NCBI RefSeq assembly: GCF_937981295.1
Contig: NZ_CALJPC010000079.1
Coordinates: forward strand, 1-64,000
Origin: an uncultured Campylobacter sp.
GTDB lineage: Bacteria; Campylobacterota; Campylobacteria; Campylobacterales; Campylobacteraceae
Length of the DNA: 64,000 nt
Direction of reading: 5' to 3'
The notes beneath the pieces were generated by a model. That model saw only the letters and a list, made by a program, of their open reading frames with translations, ran no database searches and was not told where the DNA came from. A program made the translations under genes and the position numbers. This document shows positions 54,385 through 60,979 of the stretch, piece after piece. Positions within the stretch are counted from its first letter, which is position 1, and each line of letters starts with the position of its first letter.

Positions 54385-56167
54385 AATTTTTCTAATCGCA
54401 GCTTTTAGCTGCGTATTGGCGTTTGGAGCTTCGAGTGAGGCGTTTTTTGCGAAATTCGACAAGGATTTCATCGTAGCGACGCCAAATTATAAGCGCTCGC
54501 TGCACAAGGAGCTAAAATCGCTTTACCAAGGCGCGTCCGATAAAGAGGTCCGCATCAAAGCGCTAAAGAGGCTGGTTTACAGTTCGAAAAATTTAGGGCT
54601 TGATTCCTCGCCTTATGAATCTGCACTAGCCAAATTACAGGGCAAAGCAAGCGATAGCAGCACGAATTCTAAAAAGCTCAAAGATGAAAACGCAAAAAAT
54701 TCCAAAAGCTCGGACGAGAAAAACGCTTCAAATTTAGCACATAGCCCCAAAGCCTCCGCCTCTAAAAATTCTAAGAATTCAAAAAATTCCACTTCCAAAA
54801 ATCTTAAAAAGATACGCGCGCCAGAAAAAGCCGATCTAAGCTCCCTATCTAGTGAGGATTTGGAGTTTTTACGCTCGACTAGACCGGTCGGCGCTGACGA
54901 GGTCGTAGACGCCCAAGAGGACGATGGCGGCGGGGATGCAACCGCACAAGACGAAGACGATGGCGGCGCGGATCAAAGCAGCGAGCTTAGAAAAAGCAGC
55001 GTCAAAAAAGCGGACAAAAACGCCCAGCTTGCGCTAAATTCTCTGCGCGGCGATGGGGATGAGATCGTGCTTGAGTTCAACCGCGATCTAAAGCGCGGCG
55101 ATTATAAAGATTTTACGATCGCAAGTAGCGATAATTTTCGCTTCGTGATTGATTTTAGCGCGCGGCAAAAATCGCAAAAAACACGGCTTAAAGATAGCTT
55201 TGTTAGCGATGTACGCGTCTCGCAGTATAACGACAAGACCGTGCGCATCGTACTTAGTGATCCGAAAGAATTCAACGCAAACGTAGAAATTAACGGCAAT
55301 ATGATGATTTTAAGTACGGCTGAAGGCTTAAAAGCCGCAAAATCCGCGCGCGCAGAAAAAAACAAGGATCAAAAATCAGGGCGCAAGCGCGAACGCGAGC
55401 AAGATAGCGAGCCGCAAATCAGCACGATAGATGATGCGCAAGGCGCCAAATCGGTCTCCGTGGCCGCCGGTAAAATTTACAAATCCACTAAAGGCAAGCT
55501 CATCGTAATAGATCCGGGTCACGGCGGCAGCGATTCTGGCGCAGTCGGAAACGGGCTAAAGGAAAAAAATGTCGTGCTAGCCACATCCAAAAAGCTCGGT
55601 GCGCTGCTTACCAAGCGCGGATATAAGGTGCTTTACACGCGCACCACTGACGTATTTATAAATTTAAGGTCGCGCACCGCTTTCGCCGCTAAAAGAAATG
55701 CTGATATGTTTATTTCGATCCACGCAAATGCCGCTCCTAACGCTAGCTCAGCACTTAAAATGAGCGGTGTGGAGACCTTTTTCTTAAGCCCGGCTAGGAG
55801 CGAGCGCAGTAAAAACGCCGCCGCACTCGAAAACAGGGGCGATTTGGAGGATATGAACACCTTCTCGAAGCAGACCTTCCTAAATTTTTTAAATCGCGAG
55901 AAGATAATATCCTCAAACAAGCTTGCCATCGACATTCAAAGCTATATGCTAAGCTCGGTCAAAAAAAGCTTCTCAAGCAGAGACGGCGGCGTGCGCGAGG
56001 CACCATTTTGGGTGTTGGTGGGCGCTACGATGCCCGCGGTGCTCGTGGAGATGGGCTACATCACGCACCCGCAGGAAGGTAAAAATTTAGGCAAAAGCGC
56101 CTATCAAGACCGCATCGCCCAAGGTATCGCAAACGGCGTGGACGCGTACTTTCAGAAAAACAAGTGA
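54368..56167 (+). CDS. N-acetylmuramoyl-L-alanine amidase (AMIN plus Amidase_3)
   Basis: Cuts the amide bond between MurNAc and the stem peptide in the periplasm. Signal peptide MAKIVKIFLIAAFSCVLAFG; a helical region to about residue 95; a Ser/Lys/Asn/Asp-rich low-complexity linker of about 120 residues (95-215); the AMIN domain (GDEIVLEFNRDLKRGDYKDF onward, to about 325); a charged linker; then Amidase_3 from about 377, with IDPGHGGSDSGAVG, FISIHANAAPN and the catalytic Glu in LVEMGYITHP. 599 residues. The start overlaps the upstream gene by 17 bases. The linker is part of the low-complexity theme of this window. Confidence 0.92.
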   Translation: MAKIVKIFLIAAFSCVLAFGASSEAFFAKFDKDFIVATPNYKRSLHKELKSLYQGASDKEVRIKALKRLVYSSKNLGLDSSPYESALAKLQGKASDSSTNSKKLKDENAKNSKSSDEKNASNLAHSPKASASKNSKNSKNSTSKNLKKIRAPEKADLSSLSSEDLEFLRSTRPVGADEVVDAQEDDGGGDATAQDEDDGGADQSSELRKSSVKKADKNAQLALNSLRGDGDEIVLEFNRDLKRGDYKDFTIASSDNFRFVIDFSARQKSQKTRLKDSFVSDVRVSQYNDKTVRIVLSDPKEFNANVEINGNMMILSTAEGLKAAKSARAEKNKDQKSGRKREREQDSEPQISTIDDAQGAKSVSVAAGKIYKSTKGKLIVIDPGHGGSDSGAVGNGLKEKNVVLATSKKLGALLTKRGYKVLYTRTTDVFINLRSRTAFAAKRNADMFISIHANAAPNASSALKMSGVETFFLSPARSERSKNAAALENRGDLEDMNTFSKQTFLNFLNREKIISSNKLAIDIQSYMLSSVKKSFSSRDGGVREAPFWVLVGATMPAVLVEMGYITHPQEGKNLGKSAYQDRIAQGIANGVDAYFQKNK

Positions 56168-56800
56168 TGAAATTTTACGCGCTGCGCATTTTGCGAGCAA
56201 GATAAAATTTTATTTTGGCGCCAAAATTTGCTCCGCAGATATAGTTTAGCTGGCGCGATAGCTCTTGCGGATAAACAGGCGATAAATTTAAAATTTTAAA
56301 GCCTGCGGCGCTTACGCGCAAAATTCCGCCCGCGTGCCAAATATTTACTGCGAGCGGGTAAATTTTACGGAGCGTCTTGCGGCGCCACGAGCTAGGGACG
56401 CATACGGCTTAGATGCGGAATTTTAACGCGGCTCGGCGTAAAATTTTAAAGCACGTACTTGGCGCTGCTCTACGCAGCAGAGTGCGACTGGCGGTAAAAT
56501 TTACCGACAAAATCGCATTTAAGTCGCGCGAAAATAGCGATTTTGTCGCGCTAACGCAAGTCGTGTTTCAAACCGCGTCCGCGCAATTAGGATTGCACTT
56601 TAAGTCATGAGTATGTGTATCGCTCAAGCCACGCTTAACGGCGCAGTAGCGCCCTAAAATTTCGCGCTATGTCCGCAGGACGCGCGATATTTGCGTAATG
56701 CTGCGAACGCGGCAGTTACAGCGTGCCGATGCCTGCGCTGTATATGCATTAAAGGCGCGGCTGAATCGTAAATTTAAAGATAAATTTTAAAAGGTCTGAA
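56168..56800. other. Gene-free 633-base stretch between the amidase and a membrane protein
   Basis: No frame here resembles a protein; a 65-codon frame on the plus strand reads as an Arg-rich chance product. The region is GC-rich with islands of AAATTTTA words. It contains a 12-base inverted repeat (56505-56548) and a small GCTGC-TCTAC-GCAGC hairpin near 56464-56478. Just before 56801, AAAAGG lies near the next ATG. It may hold a decayed gene, a small RNA or a promoter for the following pair; none can be named. Confidence 0.45.
56505..56548. repeat. Perfect 12-base inverted repeat with 20-base loop
   Basis: CGACAAAATCGC (56505-56516) and GCGATTTTGTCG (56537-56548) are exact reverse complements around a 20-base spacer. 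The arms contain an AAAATCGC core. No T-run follows on either side, so it is not a typical terminator; it could be a protein-binding site or part of a structured RNA. Confidence 0.55.
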
Positions 56801-57469
56801 ATGAAAAAAATCGTATTTTTGATCCTGCTTTTCGCCGCTGTCGCGCTCGCGCTTTACATCACTTCGCGCGTAAATCCGAGCCTTTTTGCCGAAATCAAAG
56901 TCCTAGGCGCGCTGCTAAACGCCACGATCTTCGGCGTCGCGCTCATCGCCTTAGCGATCGGCGAAAAGGACGTAGTGCGCTTTCCGTTTCTTACCGCCTC
57001 GCTGCTGGCGCTGTTTTCGGGGCTGGTAGAGGGCGTACTGCTCTTCGAGAACCGCTACTACATCGCGATCACGGCGGTGGCGTTCGTCGCCTTCGTCTTT
57101 TATCTGCAGATCAAGCACAAAAGATTTTCAAATAAAATTTATAAAAATTCTGCAGACGAAAGCTCTAGAAATTTAGACGGCAACAAGAGCGAAAATTTCA
57201 AAGAAAGCGGCGAAATTTCAAATTCTCAAAGCGAGGATGAAATTTTAAATTCTAGTGGCGATCTCGGTGAAAATTTCGCAAGCGGCGCAGATGAAAATTC
57301 TACGCATCGCGCCGATGAAAATTCCGACGAAAATTTTAAAATTTTAAACGGCGGCGCGGGCGAAGGCAGCGCGAATGAAAATTCCGCGCAAAATTTCAAT
57401 CAGAGCGGCAAAAATTCCAAGTTAGGCTCGAACGAAAATTCCGCGCCCGACGCAAGGCGCGATAGATGA
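56801..57469 (+). CDS. Membrane protein with Asn/Glu/Ser-rich tail (unknown)
   Basis: Not recognised. The first 108 residues have four hydrophobic helices (MKKIVFLILLFAAVALALYI at the start; a charged GEKDVVRF loop in the middle). The remaining 110 are hydrophilic, with ENS/ENF repeats such as DENSDENFKIL and NENSAQNFNQS. The tail is coded by recurring GAAAATTC/GAAAATTT words, in line with other expansions in this window. A good ATG has AAAAGG upstream. It overlaps the next gene by 4 bases, so the two are probably made together. Confidence 0.68.
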   Translation: MKKIVFLILLFAAVALALYITSRVNPSLFAEIKVLGALLNATIFGVALIALAIGEKDVVRFPFLTASLLALFSGLVEGVLLFENRYYIAITAVAFVAFVFYLQIKHKRFSNKIYKNSADESSRNLDGNKSENFKESGEISNSQSEDEILNSSGDLGENFASGADENSTHRADENSDENFKILNGGAGEGSANENSAQNFNQSGKNSKLGSNENSAPDARRDR

Positions 57470-57792
57470 TCAAATCCGCGTTGATCGCGCTTGCGGTGAT
57501 ATTTTTACTGCTTTTAAATTTAGCCAATCTCTTCGGCATGATAGGCCTAAGCGGGCCGGTGCCTGCGATGATCTGGTTTGCGATCAGCTTCTGCGGGGTT
57601 TTTTACCTATACAAATTTTGCGGCGCTAGGCCAGTCGCAGCGCGGATCGGGATCTTTGCCGTGGCTTTCGTGGGCGGATTTTTCACGAGCGTTTTGTACT
57701 ATGGATTTTTTAATTCGCAAACTTTGGAATTTGCCTTTACATACGCCCTTTTCGCGGTGGTTTTTACGCTCGGTATAGGCGTGATTTTGTAG
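57466..57792 (+). CDS. Small four-helix membrane protein (unknown)
   Basis: A 108-residue hydrophobic protein with four likely membrane helices (ALIALAVIFLLLLNLANLFG, AMIWFAISFCGVFYLY, IGIFAVAFVGGFFTSVLYYG, ALFAVVFTLGIGVIL). No family recognised. The start ATG overlaps the upstream stop (ATGA). It resembles its neighbour in size of membrane part, which suggests a pair, but sequence similarity is not obvious. It converges on rodA. Confidence 0.65.
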   Translation: MIKSALIALAVIFLLLLNLANLFGMIGLSGPVPAMIWFAISFCGVFYLYKFCGARPVAARIGIFAVAFVGGFFTSVLYYGFFNSQTLEFAFTYALFAVVFTLGIGVIL

Positions 57793-57896
57793 CGAGCTTT
57801 AAAATTTAGCGCCTACTTCAAATTTCACTGCCAGAAGCTCAAAATAAACCTCGCGCGATTTTGTAGAATTTCAAAATTTATCCGCGAACGCCAAAT

Positions 57897-59003
57897 TTAC
57901 ATCCTGATCTTGTAGGTTTTGTAGTTATCCTTCATCCTAAACGTCAGCAAATTTTGCAAAATTCCAAAGAGGATCATAAAGGTGATGAAGCTGCTGCCGC
58001 CGTAGCTGAAAAACGGCAGCGGCACGCCCACGACGGGCGCGAAACCTACCACCATCGAGATATTAACGCCTGTATAAATGAAAATAAGCGAGGCAAGCGC
58101 GCTCGTAAAGACCCGTATCAGATAGTCGCTTTTGAAATCGTAGTTCAGGCTCAGCAGATGTAGTATCAGCAGCGCATACAGCGCGATCAGCGCAGCAGCC
58201 CCTACAAAGCCGAAGCGCTCGATCGTATAAGCGAAGATAAAATCGCTCGTCGCAATCGGCAGAAATTTAAAGTGCGTCTGCGTGGCTTCATCCCTATCCT
58301 TGCCGTAGATGCCGCCGTTTCCGATAGCGATGATCGCCTGCTTGACCTGGTAATTAGGCTCCTCGCTGATAAAATCGGCGATGCGCTTTTTCTGATAATC
58401 GTGCATGTTTTCGTACAAAATGGGCGAGCTGGCCATAAAAACGATGATCAGCGTAAGCCAAATTTTTTTATTGACGCCGATGATAAAAAGGATCGCAAAT
58501 CCGGTCAAAAAAAGTATCGCGGCAGTGCCTAGATCGGGCTCTTTAGCGATCAAAACAAAGGGCAGAAGTATGTAAAAACTAAGGCGCAAAAAATCCTTCA
58601 GCCCATAGCCGTTTTTCGGCGGCGGATTTTTATGTATAAGATACATCAACATCAGGATAAACGCGGGTTTCATCACCTCGCTGGGCTGCAACGTAAAATG
58701 CACGAAAGGGATCTCTAGCCAGCGTCTCGCTCCTAGCTTGCTAACGCCGAAAAAATCGACGCTGAGTAGCAATATGATGTTGATCCAATAAAATATCGGG
58801 ATCAGATATAAAAATTTGCGTATCGGAAAGAGAAAAAATAGAGTAAAAACGGCAAATCCTACGCCGAAATAAACCACCTGCTTCGAGGACAGCACGTCGT
58901 TTGCCTCGCTTATTAAAACGTATGAAAAAACCACTATCGGCACGATCAAAAAAGGTTGAATGAAATCAAAATATGCTAAAATCTTTTTGTCAATTTTAAA
59001 CAA
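57897..59003 (-). CDS. rodA: RodA/MrdB SEDS peptidoglycan polymerase
   Basis: Shape-determining glycan polymerase of the elongasome, 368 residues, ten membrane helices. ARRWLEIPFVHFTLQPSEVMK, AKEPDLGTAAILFLTG (with the catalytic Asp region), and FSYGGSSFITFMILFGILQN are SEDS signatures. The start is TTG 59003 with AGGA upstream; no ATG is nearby. It is divergent from the rluD-like gene with only 52 bases between, so their promoters must share that space. Confidence 0.94.
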   Translation of the reverse strand: MFKIDKKILAYFDFIQPFLIVPIVVFSYVLISEANDVLSSKQVVYFGVGFAVFTLFFLFPIRKFLYLIPIFYWINIILLLSVDFFGVSKLGARRWLEIPFVHFTLQPSEVMKPAFILMLMYLIHKNPPPKNGYGLKDFLRLSFYILLPFVLIAKEPDLGTAAILFLTGFAILFIIGVNKKIWLTLIIVFMASSPILYENMHDYQKKRIADFISEEPNYQVKQAIIAIGNGGIYGKDRDEATQTHFKFLPIATSDFIFAYTIERFGFVGAAALIALYALLILHLLSLNYDFKSDYLIRVFTSALASLIFIYTGVNISMVVGFAPVVGVPLPFFSYGGSSFITFMILFGILQNLLTFRMKDNYKTYKIRM

Positions 59004-59055
59004 CGCTTAATCCTATTAAAATTTTGACGTAAGAATAGCCAAAAAAGGTATAAAT

Positions 59056-60381
59056 TTGGATAATCTAATAGCACAATGCAGCGAAAGGCTCGACGTTTTT
59101 TTAAGCTCGCAGCTCGGAATTTCGCGCAACCAAATATCAAGCTTAATCAAATCCGAAGCGGTCAGAGTGGACGGAGCCGTGCAGACTAAACCCGGCTACA
59201 AGCTATCTGCGGGCGAGCTCGTGCACATCGACTACCCCGCGCCCGCGCCGCAACAAATAAGCGCAGAGAGACTAAACTTCGACATTGAAATTTTATACGA
59301 GGACGATGATCTGCTCGTGGTAAATAAGCCCGCGGGCCTTACCGTCCATCCCGCCGCAAGCGTCAAAGAGCCCACGCTCGTGGACTGGCTCAAGTCTCGC
59401 GGCTATCTGCTTTCCACGCTCGGCGGCGAGCTTCGCGCAGGCATCGTGCACCGCCTGGATAAGCTCACCAGCGGCGCCCTGCTCGTAGCCAAAAACAACG
59501 CTGCGCACACCGCGCTATCGGCACAGCTAAGCGATAAGAGCATGGGGCGGATATACCTCGCACTCATCGACCTGCCGCTAAAAGAACCCTGCGTAATCGA
59601 GCGCCCGATCGCTCGCAACCCAGCAAACCGCCTAAAAATGGGGATCGTACCCGGCGGACGCAGTGCAAAGAGCGCGTTTTATGAAATTTTAAGCGGAGCG
59701 GAACTAAGCGAGCTTCAAAACTCCGCCCAAAAGTGTGATGAAATTTTAAGTACGGGTGCGGACGATGGCACGGCTGCTGGCAAGAGCGCGGGCATGGATG
59801 AAATTTTAAACGACTACGCAGGCGCGGATAACGCGGACGAAATTTCAAATAATTGCATGCGGAGCGCGGATAAAATTTCAATCCAAAGCGTAGATAAAAT
59901 TCCAAGCAGCCGCGCGGACAACGCAGATAAAATTTTAACCGCCAAAATGAGCGCGGATCAAACCCGGGCTGCCCGTCCCGCCGAGAATAAGGCTTTAAAT
60001 TTTAAAAATCCCGCTCAAAACCAAAACTTGCCGCCGATAAACCTAAAGAGCTTTAATCTCGTCGCGGCAAAGCTCTTCACGGGTCGCACGCATCAGATCC
60101 GCGTGCATTTAAGCTCGATAAATCGGCACATTTTGGGCGATCATTTATACGGATTTAAGAGCGAAAACGCTAAAATTAGCAGGATTTTGCTCCATGCCTA
60201 TTTGCTCTATTTCATCCATCCGCGAAGCGGCAAAGAGGTGAAAATATGCGCGGGCTTGCCGAGCGAATTTCTAAATTTTACGACAAATCAAAAGGTAAAG
60301 GATGAAATTTATGAAAAAATTTTACCGACTAACGTTGAGCGCTACTTTAGCGATATTAGCGGGTGGCTGCGCTATGTCTAG
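59056..60381 (+). CDS. RluD-type pseudouridine synthase with an internal low-complexity insertion
   Basis: Makes pseudouridine in rRNA. The S4 domain at residues 9-60 (RLDVFLSSQLGISRNQISSL) is followed by the catalytic domain with VVNKPAGLTVHPA, active-site HRLDKLTSGALLVAK (132-146) and FTGRTHQIRVHL. About 115 residues (215-330) of Ala/Asp/Lys/Ser-rich sequence are inserted between SAKSAFYEIL and FNLVAAKLF, so it is 441 residues long instead of about 325. The start is TTG 59056 with AAAAAAGG upstream. The end overlaps flpA. The target uridines are not predicted. Confidence 0.9.
   Translation: MDNLIAQCSERLDVFLSSQLGISRNQISSLIKSEAVRVDGAVQTKPGYKLSAGELVHIDYPAPAPQQISAERLNFDIEILYEDDDLLVVNKPAGLTVHPAASVKEPTLVDWLKSRGYLLSTLGGELRAGIVHRLDKLTSGALLVAKNNAAHTALSAQLSDKSMGRIYLALIDLPLKEPCVIERPIARNPANRLKMGIVPGGRSAKSAFYEILSGAELSELQNSAQKCDEILSTGADDGTAAGKSAGMDEILNDYAGADNADEISNNCMRSADKISIQSVDKIPSSRADNADKILTAKMSADQTRAARPAENKALNFKNPAQNQNLPPINLKSFNLVAAKLFTGRTHQIRVHLSSINRHILGDHLYGFKSENAKISRILLHAYLLYFIHPRSGKEVKICAGLPSEFLNFTTNQKVKDEIYEKILPTNVERYFSDISGWLRYV
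59737..59940 (+). repeat. GATAAAATTTTA-type repeat inside the rluD-like gene
   Basis: A word close to GAtgAAATTTtA recurs at 59737, 59797, 59836, 59869, 59893 and 59926, spacings of 60, 39, 33, 24 and 33 bases. It codes each time for Asp-Glu/Lys-Ile-Leu/Ser/Pro. All copies are in the same frame. The words are shared with the intergenic AAATTTTA motif common in this genome. Confidence 0.65.
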
Positions 60382-60976
60382 CGCGCCTAGTGCAAGCGAC
60401 GAGAGCCTGCCGCGCGTAGAGGGGATCAGGACGATCGCGAGCGACAATGAGATCGGACTTGAGTGGCCTAGATACGACTCAGATGCCGCCGTGCTGGGCT
60501 TTGTCGTTTACCGAGCGCCTGCAAGCGGCGGCGAAGCCAAAAAGATCGCCACCATCGCAGATCCATACTCCACCCACTACGTAGATACGAGGCTGCAGCC
60601 GGGCACTTCGTATAAATACACGGTGCGCACATACGGCGCCAAGGGCGTTTCGGCTCCTTCTCCGGTCGCTATCGCAAGCACGGCGAAGATGCTAGAGTCC
60701 GTGCCGTTTGCGCAGGCGATCTACGGGCTTCCGGGCCGCGTTAAGATCATCTGGCGTCCGCATCCGGATCTTCGCGTAAGCTCCTATCTCATCGAGCGCC
60801 GCCCTAAGGGAGGCGAGTCGTGGAGCACGATTAAAGAGGTTCGCGGCAGACTTAGCGCTGAGTATATCGACAATATCGATTACGGCGAAGGATACGAATA
60901 CCGCATCACCGTCAAAACCGAAAACGGAGAGCTGTCCAAGCCTGGCCCAGTCATTGCCGCAGCGCAGGCAGAATAA
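60311..60976 (+). CDS. flpA: Fibronectin type III domain lipoprotein, FlpA-like adhesin
   Basis: A surface-exposed lipoprotein that in C. jejuni helps bind host fibronectin. Signal peptide MKKFYRLTLSATLAILAGGC with lipobox LAGGC and Cys20 lipidated. Two FN3 repeats follow (about 35-120, with IGLEWPRYDSDAAVLGFVVY and YKYTVRTYG; and about 125-215, with KIIWRPHPDLRVSSYLIERR and YEYRITVKT). The start is set at ATG 60311 because AAAGG lies nine bases before it; ATG 60302 is too close. It overlaps the rluD-like 3' end by 71 bases. The same neighbours are seen in C. jejuni. Confidence 0.88.
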   Translation: MKKFYRLTLSATLAILAGGCAMSSAPSASDESLPRVEGIRTIASDNEIGLEWPRYDSDAAVLGFVVYRAPASGGEAKKIATIADPYSTHYVDTRLQPGTSYKYTVRTYGAKGVSAPSPVAIASTAKMLESVPFAQAIYGLPGRVKIIWRPHPDLRVSSYLIERRPKGGESWSTIKEVRGRLSAEYIDNIDYGEGYEYRITVKTENGELSKPGPVIAAAQAE

Positions 60977-60979
60977 AGC

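Noticed and set aside
56413..56610. A 65-codon plus-strand frame in the gene-free gap
   Set aside because: Arg/Lys/Ala-rich composition, no ribosome site and no family resemblance; read as chance.
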